Shown in pieces: positions 7,114 through 15,346 of a stretch of 64,000 bases of DNA (position 1 is the first letter of the stretch; each line of letters starts with the position of its first letter). This DNA is from Pseudomonas marginalis. Lineage in GTDB: Bacteria; Pseudomonadota; Gammaproteobacteria; Pseudomonadales; Pseudomonadaceae. The notes beneath the pieces were generated by a model. The model worked only from the letters and a program-made list of their open reading frames with translations. It did not search any database and was not told where the DNA came from. Made by a program: the position numbers and the translations under genes. The stretch is from contig NZ_FNSU01000003.1 of the NCBI RefSeq assembly GCF_900105325.1, forward strand, positions 2,914,001 through 2,978,000, in the 5' to 3' direction.

Positions 7114-8241
7114 ATGCCTGTCACGTTTTCCAAGAGCGCCCTGCTGCTCGCACTGGCGCTTGGCCTCGGCCAGGCACAGGCTGCCGAACCGATCAGCCCG
7201 GCTGAACTGGCGACAAACGAAGGCATTCCCTACCCCGCCGTGATCGCTCACCGTGGCGCGTCCTACGACGCGCCGGAATCCACCGCCGCCGCCTACAAAG
7301 TCGCGCGCGACCTGGGTGCCGACTACCTGGAACTGGACCTGCAGCGCAGCAAGGACGGCGTGCTGTTCGCCCTGCACGACAACAACCTGCAGCGCACCAC
7401 CGACGTGGCCACCAAGTTCCCTGAGCGCAAGGACGCCCCGGCCAATGAGTTCACCTGGAAAGAACTGCAAACCCTCGACGCCGGCAGCTGGTTCAACGCC
7501 GCCTACCCGGATCGTGCGCGTCCAGGCTTCGTTGGCCTGAAGATCCTGAGCCTGGACGACATCATCAAGATCGCCGAAGGCAACCCGCAGCACAAACCCG
7601 GCCTGTACATCGAAACCAAGGAGCCCAAGCAATTCCCGGGCATCGAAGCCGACCTGAAAAACAAGCTGCTGGATAAAGGCTGGTTGAGCTCCGCCGGCTC
7701 CAAGCTGGGCAAGAGCAACACCGGCGTCGGCCAGGGCAAGGGCCGTGTGGTGCTGCAGACGTTTGAAAAAGACAGCTTGAAAGAGCTGCAGAAAGAAATG
7801 CCGAACACGCCGAAGATCCTGCTGTTGTGGGTTGGCCCAGGCAGCATCGAGCCGAAATCCACGCAGACCTTCGCCGAGTCCGGCGAACCGACCAAGGCCG
7901 CCTACTACGCCAAGCAAGAGCCAAAAGACGCCGCCGAGTTCGAAAAGTGGGTCGACGAAGCCAAGAGCCTCGGCGCCATCGGTACCGGCCCATCGGCTGA
8001 GCTGACCGACCACGGCGACCAGAGCTACACCGACCTGGTGAAGCCTGAAATGAACAAGCTGACCCACGACAAGGGCCTGCTGGTGCACGTCTACACCGTG
8101 GATGAGCCGGTCGACTTCGACAAAGTGATGAAGGCCGGCGTCGACGGCATCTTCACCAACCGCGCCGCCGAACTGTTGAAGTTCTACAAGCGCTGGCCGT
8201 CGTCCAGCGTGCAAGACCTGCTGAACGACTATAAGTACTGA
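7114..8241 (+). CDS. glpQ: Periplasmic glycerophosphodiester phosphodiesterase
   Basis: Hydrolyses glycerophosphodiesters to glycerol 3-phosphate and an alcohol in the periplasm. The 375-residue precursor has a clear signal peptide ending near AQA-AEP (residue 23). The GDPD catalytic marks follow: IAHRGAS, the metal-binding ELDLQ (ExD) and LHDNNL (His-Asp). The C-terminal VHVYTVDEP and GVDGIFTN strands are typical. The length is normal for GlpQ. The ATG at 7114 has AAGGA upstream. It is followed by a PepSY gene, a transporter behind a Pho box and the phosphate permease Pit, so the surroundings suggest phosphate scavenging. No Pho box is visible before glpQ itself. Confidence 0.93.
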   Translation: MPVTFSKSALLLALALGLGQAQAAEPISPAELATNEGIPYPAVIAHRGASYDAPESTAAAYKVARDLGADYLELDLQRSKDGVLFALHDNNLQRTTDVATKFPERKDAPANEFTWKELQTLDAGSWFNAAYPDRARPGFVGLKILSLDDIIKIAEGNPQHKPGLYIETKEPKQFPGIEADLKNKLLDKGWLSSAGSKLGKSNTGVGQGKGRVVLQTFEKDSLKELQKEMPNTPKILLLWVGPGSIEPKSTQTFAESGEPTKAAYYAKQEPKDAAEFEKWVDEAKSLGAIGTGPSAELTDHGDQSYTDLVKPEMNKLTHDKGLLVHVYTVDEPVDFDKVMKAGVDGIFTNRAAELLKFYKRWPSSSVQDLLNDYKY

Positions 8242-8269
8242 GTGAGTCGGGCATTGGTGTCAGTGCGCC

Positions 8270-8286
8270 ATTAAGGATGAGTTAAG
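8270..8286 (+). promoter_or_regulatory. Direct-repeat response-regulator box (PmrA/OmpR-like)
   Basis: ATTAAG-N5-GTTAAG is a tandem repeat with 11-base period, followed by GTTAAT at 8295 and CTTAAA at 8310. This matches the form of PmrA/BasR-type boxes. It lies 55 bases upstream of the PepSY gene. The responsible regulator is not in the window. Confidence 0.45.
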
Positions 8287-8341
8287 TTGCGCCGGTTAAT
8301 CTGGCGCCACTTAAACAGCTCACCAGAGAAGGACACACCCC

Positions 8342-8647
8342 ATGAAAACCCTGACTGCCCTGTTCGCCGCCACCGCCCTGACCCTGACCGCCGGCCTGGC
8401 CCAGGCCGATGTTCGCCCGGACCACATTGAAGGCCTGCTCAAGTCCGGCGCCGTGATGCCGTTTGAGAAACTCAATGCCGCCGCCGTGGCCACACACGCC
8501 GGTAGCAGCATCACCGACACCGAGCTTGACCACAAAAACGGGGTACTGGTCTACGAAGTCGACCTGACCGACACCGCTGGCAAGCGCTTTGAAGTGAAGC
8601 TCGACGCCAAGACCGGCGCGGTGCTGGAAAACAAGCAAGACACTTGA
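8342..8647 (+). CDS. Secreted PepSY-domain protein
   Basis: A 101-residue periplasmic protein with a signal peptide (cleavage near AQA-DVRP, residue 22) and a single PepSY-type domain (about 45-98). The pattern ITDTELDHKNGVLVYEVDLTD followed by KRFEVKLDAKTGAVL is the family's beta-hairpin signature. PepSY proteins are thought to inhibit peptidases or act in envelope sensing, and in Pseudomonas they often belong to two-component regulons. A tandem TTAAG box upstream at 8270 fits that. A strong terminator follows at 8661, so it is transcribed on its own. Confidence 0.88.
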   Translation: MKTLTALFAATALTLTAGLAQADVRPDHIEGLLKSGAVMPFEKLNAAAVATHAGSSITDTELDHKNGVLVYEVDLTDTAGKRFEVKLDAKTGAVLENKQDT

Positions 8648-8660
8648 GTTGAACCTAGAA

Positions 8661-8693
8661 AAAACGCGCCACCTCCGGGTGGCGCGTTTTTTT
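8661..8693 (+). terminator. Rho-independent terminator
   Basis: A perfect 13-bp stem (AAAACGCGCCACC with GGTGGCGCGTTTT) and a 4-base loop, followed by a T run. It ends the PepSY transcript. The A run on the other side may let it work in both directions. Confidence 0.95.
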
Positions 8694-8708
8694 ATGCGCA
8701 CCGTTAAA

Positions 8709-8726
8709 ACGTCATATAACTGTCAT
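8709..8726 (+). promoter_or_regulatory. Pho box (PhoB site)
   Basis: ACGTCATATAACTGTCAT matches the 18-base Pho-box form CTGTCATAWAWCTGTCAY at 16 of 18 positions, with the two TGTCAT-like repeats 11 bases apart. It lies 70 bases upstream of the ZntB-type transporter start. The match is judged by eye. Confidence 0.65.
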
Positions 8727-8795
8727 ACCTCCTTGCAATGATTCGCCCACGCGAACCTGTGAAACGTCCTACAGGCGCTTTCTCTGCGAGTCTCC

Positions 8796-9815
8796 ATGAA
8801 CCACAGCCTCGACCACAGCCACCAGGACTCCGACCTGTTTGGCTTGCTTTACGGTTTTCGTTTTCGTCCCGGTGAAAAGGGCGAACAGATTGATTCGGCT
8901 GCTGCCCTCGCGGCCTTGCAGCAACCCGCCGACCCGGAAGAGTTCCTGTGGCTGCACCTCAACCTGGCCCACGCCGCCTGCGAACGCTGGATGCTGGCCA
9001 ACCTGGATTTACCCGAAGAATTCTTCGAGGCCCTGCACGAAGGCTCGCGCTCCACTCGCATCGAACACGTCGACTCAGCCTTGCTGGCGGTGGTCAACGA
9101 CGTGGTGTTCAACTTCAGCAGCATGGTTTCGTCGGATATTTCCACGCTGTGGGTCTGCGCCCGCAGCCGGCTGTTGATCAGCGCACGCCTGCAACCTTTG
9201 CACTCGGTGGACAAGTTGCGCTCGTCGGTCAAGGCCGGCGAACGCTTTCGCTCACCGCTGGAACTGCTGGTGCACCTGCTGCGCGACCAGGGGGAAGTGC
9301 TGACCCAGATCGTGCGCAAGACCAGCATCAGCGTCGACCACATCGAGGACCAGTTGCTGTCCTCGCGCCTGTCCACCAACCGCGCGGAACTGGGGGCGGC
9401 GCGCCGGGTGCTGGTGCGCCTGCAACGCCTGCTCGCGTTGGAGCCGGGTTCGCTGCTGCGCCTGCTCAACCGCCCGCCGCAATGGCTGCAAAAGGAAGAC
9501 GTGAAGGAGTTGCGCAAATCCACCGAGGAGTTTGCGCTGATCATCAACGACCTGACGGCGCTGGGCGAACGGATCAAGCTGCTGCAGGAAGAGATCGCCG
9601 CCAACCTCAACGAGCAGAGCAGCCGCACGCTGTTCACCCTTACCGTGGTGACGGTGCTGGCGTTGCCGATCAACATCATCGCCGGTTTTTTCGGCATGAA
9701 CGTGGGCGGTGTGCCCCTCTCACAGGACCCCGAGGGGTTCTGGATCCTGGTGGCATTGGTCGCGACCTTCACGCTGATCGCCGGACGCTGGGCGTTTCGC
9801 AAGTTTTCAAATTGA
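8796..9815 (+). CDS. zntB: CorA-family divalent cation transporter, ZntB type
   Basis: A 339-residue inner-membrane transporter of the CorA superfamily. A large cytosolic N-terminal funnel domain (1-270) is followed by two C-terminal membrane helices with the pore signature GMN in FFGMNVGGVP between them. The GMNVGG form rather than the CorA GMN-MPEL points to the ZntB branch (zinc, with proton coupling). The ribosome site is weak (GCGAG). A near-consensus Pho box upstream suggests induction on phosphate starvation, which is unexpected for a zinc transporter. The next gene downstream is the phosphate/metal symporter Pit, so metal-phosphate handling may connect them. The exact cation is inferred. 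Confidence 0.85.
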   Translation: MNHSLDHSHQDSDLFGLLYGFRFRPGEKGEQIDSAAALAALQQPADPEEFLWLHLNLAHAACERWMLANLDLPEEFFEALHEGSRSTRIEHVDSALLAVVNDVVFNFSSMVSSDISTLWVCARSRLLISARLQPLHSVDKLRSSVKAGERFRSPLELLVHLLRDQGEVLTQIVRKTSISVDHIEDQLLSSRLSTNRAELGAARRVLVRLQRLLALEPGSLLRLLNRPPQWLQKEDVKELRKSTEEFALIINDLTALGERIKLLQEEIAANLNEQSSRTLFTLTVVTVLALPINIIAGFFGMNVGGVPLSQDPEGFWILVALVATFTLIAGRWAFRKFSN

Positions 9816-9828
9816 AATGCAATCAACT

Positions 9829-9857
9829 GTCGAATCGTCGCACCGCCCCTCCCACAT
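9829..9857 (+). repeat. 29-base repeat, half of a REP variant
   Basis: The 29 bases starting GTCGAATCGTCGCACC and ending CCCACAT recur identically at 38384-38412, where they form the right part of a complete hairpin. Here only one arm is present, just after the transporter gene. Confidence 0.75.
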
Positions 9858-9979
9858 GAGTACTACGGTATTTTGTAGACCAGTGGCAGATCCAATTACC
9901 TAAACAATGACCTGCGGCAGCATCGCTGTAACATTCTGCAATGAATATGAACGGCATCCTCCCCACACGGATGCCCGGC

Positions 9980-11596
9980 ATGGCCACCCCTTCCCTGACT
10001 GCCTCAACGCACTCATCCTCCGTCGATTCAAAACCGCGCCTGGACAAGAAACCCGGCCTGGTGACGGTGATCGTTTTCTTCGCCGTGCTTGCCATGGGCC
10101 TGTTGTTTACCGCCTACAGCCTCATGCACGACATGCACGAAATGGGCGCCCAGCTCACCACGTGGACGCCGTTCCTGCTGCTGGGTGTGGCGCTGTTAAT
10201 TGCCCTGGGTTTCGAGTTCGTCAACGGTTTCCACGATACAGCCAACGCGGTGGCGACGGTGATCTACACCAACTCGCTGCCGCCGCAGTTTGCGGTGGTA
10301 TGGTCGGGCTTCTTCAATTTCCTCGGTGTGCTGCTGTCCAGCGGCGCGGTGGCGTTCGGCATCATTGCCTTGCTGCCGGTGGAGCTGATTCTGCAGGTGG
10401 GTTCATCGGCCGGCTTCGCGATGATCTTCGCGTTGCTGATCGCCGCGATCCTATGGAACCTCGGCACCTGGTGGCTGGGTTTGCCGGCCTCGTCGTCCCA
10501 CACCCTGATCGGTTCGATCATCGGCGTCGGCGTGGCCAATGCCTTGATGCACGGGCGTGACGGCACCAGCGGTGTGGATTGGAGCCAGGCGATCAAGATC
10601 GGTTATGCGCTGCTGCTCTCGCCGCTGATCGGCTTCGCCTTCGCCGCCTTGCTGTTGCTGGCCCTGCGCGCCTTTGTGAAAAACCGTGCGTTGTACAAGG
10701 CCCCCAAGGGCGACACCCCGCCGCCCTGGTGGATTCGCGGCATGCTGATCGCCACCTGCACCGGCGTGTCCTTTGCCCACGGCTCCAACGATGGGCAAAA
10801 AGGCATGGGCCTGATCATGCTGATCCTGGTGGGTACCCTGCCCATGGCCTATGCGCTGAACCGCGCCATGCCGGCCGAACAATCGTTGCAGTTCGCCGCA
10901 GTCGCCGAAGTGACCCAGGTGGCGCTGATGAAAACAGCGCCGCTGGCGTTGGCGGGTGACCCTCGGCCGGTGCTGTCGACCTACATGCGTACCAAGGAAG
11001 CCACGCCCGAGTTGATTCCGGCCCTCGCCGCCCTCGCCGGCCAGATCGGTGACCAGGTCAAAGGCTACGGTTCCCTGGCCAAAGTCCCCGCCGAAGCCGT
11101 GGGCAACGTGCGTAACGATATGTACCTGAGCAGCGAAACCATTCGCCTGATGGACAAAGGCAAGGTCGGCAATTTCGACGCTGACACCCAAGGCAAGCTG
11201 CAACTGTTCAAGCAACAGATCGACGATGCCACGCGCTTTATTCCGCTGTGGGTGAAGATTGTCGTGGCCATCGCCCTGGGGCTTGGCACTATGGTCGGTT
11301 GGAAGCGCATCGTGGTCACCGTGGGCGAGAAAATCGGCAAGACCCACCTGACTTACGCCCAGGGCGCCTCGGCCGAGACCGTGGCGATGCTGACCATTGG
11401 CGCAGCGGATATGTTCGGGCTGCCGGTGTCGACCACCCATGTGTTGTCGTCGGGGGTGGCGGGGACCATGGTGGCCAATGGGGGTGGGTTGCAGATGCGG
11501 ACCATCCGCAATTTGCTGATGGCGTGGGTGCTCACCTTGCCGGCGGCGATTCTGCTGTCCGGCAGCCTCTACTGGCTGTTCACCAAACTCTTCTGA
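9980..11596 (+). CDS. pit: Inorganic phosphate transporter, Pit family
   Basis: A low-affinity proton-coupled phosphate (metal-phosphate) symporter in the inner membrane, about 538 residues. Both inverted Pit signatures are visible: GFEFVNGFHDTANAVATVIYT in the N-terminal half and GVSFAHGSNDGQKGMGLI in the C-terminal half. At least ten hydrophobic segments are present. A long soluble loop (about 335-425) separates the halves. I prefer the ATG at 9980 (MATPSL) with GGA upstream; ATGs at 9941 and 9971 are possible. It follows the ZntB-type gene but has its own 160-base leader. Confidence 0.92.
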   Translation: MATPSLTASTHSSSVDSKPRLDKKPGLVTVIVFFAVLAMGLLFTAYSLMHDMHEMGAQLTTWTPFLLLGVALLIALGFEFVNGFHDTANAVATVIYTNSLPPQFAVVWSGFFNFLGVLLSSGAVAFGIIALLPVELILQVGSSAGFAMIFALLIAAILWNLGTWWLGLPASSSHTLIGSIIGVGVANALMHGRDGTSGVDWSQAIKIGYALLLSPLIGFAFAALLLLALRAFVKNRALYKAPKGDTPPPWWIRGMLIATCTGVSFAHGSNDGQKGMGLIMLILVGTLPMAYALNRAMPAEQSLQFAAVAEVTQVALMKTAPLALAGDPRPVLSTYMRTKEATPELIPALAALAGQIGDQVKGYGSLAKVPAEAVGNVRNDMYLSSETIRLMDKGKVGNFDADTQGKLQLFKQQIDDATRFIPLWVKIVVAIALGLGTMVGWKRIVVTVGEKIGKTHLTYAQGASAETVAMLTIGAADMFGLPVSTTHVLSSGVAGTMVANGGGLQMRTIRNLLMAWVLTLPAAILLSGSLYWLFTKLF

Positions 11597-11611
11597 CCAA
11601 CCTCAGATTGA

Positions 11612-11645
11612 AAATGTGGGAGGGAGCAAGCCCCCTCCCACATTT
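11612..11645. repeat. GI-type REP hairpin between convergent genes
   Basis: AAATGTGGGAGGG and CCCTCCCACATTT form a perfect 13-bp stem around an 8-base loop. It lies between the ends of pit and pxpC and could act as a bidirectional terminator. Confidence 0.85.
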
Positions 11646-11659
11646 GGATGTGTGCCGTG

Positions 11660-12634
11660 TCAGTTGTTGAAGAGCCCCGCCATGGCCTTGAGCCGTTTTT
11701 TGTACACCCGCCGCGCCTCCAGTGCCTGCTCCAACGTCACCGCCACAAACCCCGCCCGCTGGTTAGGCTGCATCTGCCCGATCAAGTCCAGGTCGGCACT
11801 GATCACCGTGCCAATCATCGCGTAGCCACCGCCGGATACCGCATCGCGGTGCAGCACAATCGGCTCCAGCCCCGCCGGTACCTGTATCGAGCCAATCGGG
11901 TAGCAACTGTCGACGATATTCGACGGATCCGACCCCGCGCCGAACGGCTGCTCACGCGGTTGAAAGCTCAGCGCACTGCCGCCCTTGAAGCGATAGCCGA
12001 TGCGGTCCGCCTCGGAGCCGACCGTCCACGGTTCGGCAAAAAAGCTGCTCTTGGCGCCCGCGGTCAATCGCTCGTAATACAGGCCTGGCACCACGCGCAA
12101 GGTGACATCGCCGCCCACCGAGCGGCGCAATGCCATCGGCAAACTGTTGCCTGCCCGCCCGAGACCGCTGGCTTCGCCGATGGGCAGCTCATCGCCTGCC
12201 TGCAAGCGTCGCCCGTGGAAACCACCAAGGGCGCCGAGGGTGTAGGTGGAACGGCTGCCAAGCACCAACGGTACGTCAATGCCACCGGCGACGGCGAGGT
12301 AAGTGCGGGCACCGGCCTTGGGAAATTCGAAACGCAGCACCTGCCCGGCACGCACCTCAAAGGCGGTGTCCTGATGCACCACTTCACCGTCCAGGCGCGG
12401 CGACATCAACGCACCGCTGAGCGCGACCAGGGTATCGCGTTGAAACTCCAATTCCGGCCCGATCAAAGTGCATTCCAGGCCGGCCGCGCCCACCGGGTTG
12501 CCCACCAGATGGTTGGCTGCACTCAAGGCGTATTGGTCCAAAGCACCCGATGGCGGAATGCCCAGGTGGTAATAGCCTTCGCGGCCCAGGTCCTGCACAG
12601 AGGTGGCGAGGCCGGGTTTGAGGACCTTGATCAT
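11660..12634 (-). CDS. pxpC: 5-oxoprolinase subunit PxpC
   Basis: Carboxyltransferase-like subunit of the ATP-dependent 5-oxoprolinase PxpABC, which opens pyroglutamate to glutamate. The 324-residue length and the family hallmarks GLATSVQDLGREGYYHLGIPPSGALDQ at the N-terminus and VSGGGYAMIGTVISADLDLIGQ near residue 280 identify it (formerly biotin-dependent carboxyltransferase or allophanate hydrolase subunit 2). Its ATG overlaps the pxpB stop by four bases (ATGA), so the two are translationally coupled. It is the last gene of the pxpA-pxpB-pxpC operon and ends facing pit. Confidence 0.93.
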   Translation of the reverse strand: MIKVLKPGLATSVQDLGREGYYHLGIPPSGALDQYALSAANHLVGNPVGAAGLECTLIGPELEFQRDTLVALSGALMSPRLDGEVVHQDTAFEVRAGQVLRFEFPKAGARTYLAVAGGIDVPLVLGSRSTYTLGALGGFHGRRLQAGDELPIGEASGLGRAGNSLPMALRRSVGGDVTLRVVPGLYYERLTAGAKSSFFAEPWTVGSEADRIGYRFKGGSALSFQPREQPFGAGSDPSNIVDSCYPIGSIQVPAGLEPIVLHRDAVSGGGYAMIGTVISADLDLIGQMQPNQRAGFVAVTLEQALEARRVYKKRLKAMAGLFNN

Positions 12635-13509
12635 GCCAGCGCCTCCTGCAGGGTTTTCGGATAGCCGATGGGGTCGGCGAGAAACGCATCGAGGGAAAAT
12701 TCCACCGGGCGAATGCGCAGGTCGAAACGTCCTGCCTCCACCTCGGCAACGGCCAGGTCGTAGGCGTCCCGGTCGATGGGTTTGAATTGCACGATGTCAC
12801 CCGGCCGGAAGAACACCATATGCGCCTTGAGGTAAGCCAGCTGCTGCGCCGGGTCGTAGATCGGTGCCGGGGTCACGCCGAACATCTGGTAGCCGCCGGC
12901 GCCGCGCACCGAGTAGATGCAGCCGAAACAACCGCCATGGCCGAGGGTCAGCTTCGGCGTGTCGGTGCGCGGGCGCAGGTACTTGGGCACCTGCAACTGC
13001 CGCTCGCGCTCGACCATCTGGAACATGAACGGCAAGCCCGCGACAAAACCCACCATCGAGACAAACCACGGCGCACCACTGTGGGCGGCGATAAACGCCT
13101 CGACATCGGCCAGGCCATTGATGCGCGCGGCGTATTCCAGGTCGGTGGCGCCGGGGTCTTGATGCCGGTCGCGAAACCGCATCAGGGTTTCATGGGTCCA
13201 GGGGTCGTTATAGAGCACCGGGATTTCGATGATGCGCGTGTGCAGGGTGCGTTCGGCCACAGCCTGGGCTTCGGCGCTTTGCACAGCGTCGAGCAGCACA
13301 TGGGGGGCGATGCGGTCGGGGTCGAAGCGAATCTGGAACGAGGCATTGGCCAGGCACACATCCAGCACGCCCTCCAGCGCCAGGCGCTCCACGGCACGGG
13401 TCACGGCCATGCCCTTGAAAAAAGCTTCAAGGGACATGCTCTCGCTGACTTCGGCGAACAGGTGTTCATCACCGCCGAAGCTGTAGCGGATGGGGGACGT
13501 TTCAGCCAT
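12631..13509 (-). CDS. pxpB: 5-oxoprolinase subunit PxpB
   Basis: The KipI/allophanate hydrolase subunit 1-like partner of PxpC. The 292-residue protein carries the family signature FVAGLPFMFQM followed by the PKYLRPRTDTPKL region and GGCFGCIYSVRGAGGYQMFG. The length is longer than the short KipI form, which fits a fused or extended PxpB. AGAGGA lies upstream of the ATG at 13509. It overlaps pxpC by four bases and starts 59 bases after pxpA. The complex acts in the cytosol to recycle 5-oxoproline, a damage product of glutamine and glutamate. Confidence 0.9.
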   Translation of the reverse strand: MAETSPIRYSFGGDEHLFAEVSESMSLEAFFKGMAVTRAVERLALEGVLDVCLANASFQIRFDPDRIAPHVLLDAVQSAEAQAVAERTLHTRIIEIPVLYNDPWTHETLMRFRDRHQDPGATDLEYAARINGLADVEAFIAAHSGAPWFVSMVGFVAGLPFMFQMVERERQLQVPKYLRPRTDTPKLTLGHGGCFGCIYSVRGAGGYQMFGVTPAPIYDPAQQLAYLKAHMVFFRPGDIVQFKPIDRDAYDLAVAEVEAGRFDLRIRPVEFSLDAFLADPIGYPKTLQEALA

Positions 13510-13568
13510 GTCTGTTCCTCTTGGAATCGTTATAGAAAGGCAGGCAAAAAAGTAAATGTGCGATCTTA

Positions 13569-14324
13569 TTAGGGGGTTTTGACTGTGATACCGGCCTGGT
13601 CCAACGCTTCACGGGTGGCCTCCACCAACTCCAGCGCGCCGGGGGTGTCGCTGTGCAGGCAGATGGAGTCGAATTCAATAAACAGGTCTTCGCCTTCTAC
13701 GGTACGCACCAGCCCCATCTGACACGCCCGTAGGACACGGGCCGCGACCGTGGCCGGATCCAGCGCACGTACGTTGCGGGTAAACACAATGGAGCCGGTG
13801 AGATCGTACTCACGGTCGGCATAGAATTCGCGCACCACCGGTTGCCCGAGCTCCTTGGCCACGCGCCAGATCACCGAGTTGGGCATGCAGTACAGCAACA
13901 GCGTCGGCTCGATGATTTGCAGGTTCTGTACCAGCAGGCGCGCGGCTTCTTCGTCGCGGGCCAGGTGCATGTAGAGCGCGCCGTGGGGCTTGATATGTTG
14001 CAGCGTCATGCCTTGGGCGCGGGCGATTTCGCGCAGGGCGCCCAGTTGGTAGAGCATGTCGTCGACCAGCTCCTGGGCCGGCGCATTGATATGCCGACGA
14101 CCGAAGCCCACCAGGTCGCGAAAGCCCGGGTGTGCGCCGATGGCCACCCCCAATTGCTTGGCGCGCGCGACGGTGCGGCGCATGGTGCCGGGATCGCCGG
14201 CATGGAAGCCGGTGGCGATATTGGCCGAGCTGATATAGGCCATCAGCTCCGCGTCGACGCCGTCGCCGATGGTCCAGGGACCGAAGCCTTCGCCCATGTC
14301 TGAATTGAAATCCACTGCCTGCAT
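13569..14324 (-). CDS. pxpA: 5-oxoprolinase subunit PxpA (LamB/YcsF family)
   Basis: Subunit A of 5-oxoprolinase, 251 residues, typical for the LamB/YcsF family. Family motifs are DFNSDMGEGFGPW at the N-terminus, SANIATGFHAGDP, GAHPGFRDLVGFGRR and HIKPHGALYM. It is the first gene of the operon; GGAG lies eight bases before its ATG. The LysR gene at 14429 is divergent across a 104-base spacer rich in ATC/GAT half-sites, so induction by 5-oxoproline or a related amino acid is likely. Complete pxpABC supports a working enzyme. Confidence 0.94.
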   Translation of the reverse strand: MQAVDFNSDMGEGFGPWTIGDGVDAELMAYISSANIATGFHAGDPGTMRRTVARAKQLGVAIGAHPGFRDLVGFGRRHINAPAQELVDDMLYQLGALREIARAQGMTLQHIKPHGALYMHLARDEEAARLLVQNLQIIEPTLLLYCMPNSVIWRVAKELGQPVVREFYADREYDLTGSIVFTRNVRALDPATVAARVLRACQMGLVRTVEGEDLFIEFDSICLHSDTPGALELVEATREALDQAGITVKTP

Positions 14325-14384
14325 CGGGGACGCTCCGCCAAAAGGTGATGCTCGAAAGTAGGCTGCGGCTTGACCCCTTGGGAA

Positions 14385-14424
14385 GATCTATTATCAGATG
14401 GCCTATCTTCTGAAAATCAGATAA
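14385..14424. promoter_or_regulatory. LysR operator region for pxpABC
   Basis: Repeated half-sites occur: ATCT-N6-AGAT at 14385-14398, AGAT-N5-ATCT across 14395-14407, and ATCT-N10-AGAT at 14404-14421. They end five bases before the LysR start. Multiple overlapping dyads are typical for LysR-controlled divergent promoters. Confidence 0.55.
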
Positions 14425-14428
14425 AGCC

Positions 14429-15346
14429 ATGTCCCTGACCTTGCGCCAAATCCGCTACTTCGTGGCCACCGCCGAAATCGGCCAGATTTCCCAGGCGGCG
14501 ATTCACCTGAACATCTCCCAGTCTGCGGTGACCACGGCGATCAAGGAGCTGGAAGCCCTGCTCGGCGTGCAACTGTTTGTGCGCTCGGCCCAGGGCATGA
14601 ACCTGACCGATGCCGGGCGGCATTTTCTCAACCGCGCCTACGTGATTGTGCGCAGTGTCGACGATGCGCTGAACAGCCCGTTGCCCGACTACCGCGCCAG
14701 CGGCGTGCTGCGCCTGGCGGCCAGCTACACGGTGCTGGGTTACTTCCTGCCCCACCACCTGCAGCGCATGGAGCACTGGCACCCGGATGTGACCCTGGAG
14801 GTGTTCGAGCAGGAGCGCCAGGCCATCGAACAGGGCCTGCTCGACGGCCAGTTCGACATGGCCGTGGTCCTCACTGCGAACCTCACCCACCCGGCGATCG
14901 TCTCGGAAATCCTGTTCAACTCGGAACGTCGTTTATGGCTGCCCAGCCATCACCCATTGTGCGAACGCGGTGCGGTGAGCCTGGCGGATGTGGCGCAGGA
15001 GCCGTACATCCTGCTCACCGTCGATGAAGCCGAACACAGCGCCATGCGCTATTGGGAACAGGCCGGGCAAACGCCCAAGGTGCGGCTGCGCACCAGCTCG
15101 GTGGAGGCGGTGCGCAGCATGGTTGCCAATGGCAGCGGCGTGGCGATCCTGTCGGACCTGGTGCACCGGCCCTGGTCGCTGGAAGGCAAGCGCATCGAGA
15201 CCCTGACCGTCACCGACCCCGTCACGCCCATGAGCGTCGGCCTGGCCTGGCACCGCGAACGCGCCTTTACCCCGGCAATGCAGGCATTTCGCGATTACTT
15301 CCACGACGCCTTCCTGGCGCCGCAACAGCTGTCGGCGCGGCGTTAA
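14429..15346 (+). CDS. LysR-type regulator of the pxpABC operon
   Basis: A 305-residue LysR regulator. The helix-turn-helix (about 3-62) reads LRQIRYFVATAEIGQISQAA...NISQSAVTTAIKELE, and the effector domain fills the rest. It is divergent from pxpA, with overlapping dyads between, so it is very likely the operon's activator, perhaps also sensing 5-oxoproline. Its TAA stop overlaps the TAA stop of the convergent LysR gene at 15343 (four shared bases), leaving no space for a terminator. Confidence 0.88.
   Translation: MSLTLRQIRYFVATAEIGQISQAAIHLNISQSAVTTAIKELEALLGVQLFVRSAQGMNLTDAGRHFLNRAYVIVRSVDDALNSPLPDYRASGVLRLAASYTVLGYFLPHHLQRMEHWHPDVTLEVFEQERQAIEQGLLDGQFDMAVVLTANLTHPAIVSEILFNSERRLWLPSHHPLCERGAVSLADVAQEPYILLTVDEAEHSAMRYWEQAGQTPKVRLRTSSVEAVRSMVANGSGVAILSDLVHRPWSLEGKRIETLTVTDPVTPMSVGLAWHRERAFTPAMQAFRDYFHDAFLAPQQLSARR

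Noticed and set aside
9920..9950. Weak Pho-box-like stretch CTGTAACATTCTGCAATG before pit
   Set aside because: Only about 11 of 18 positions fit, and the second repeat is poor.
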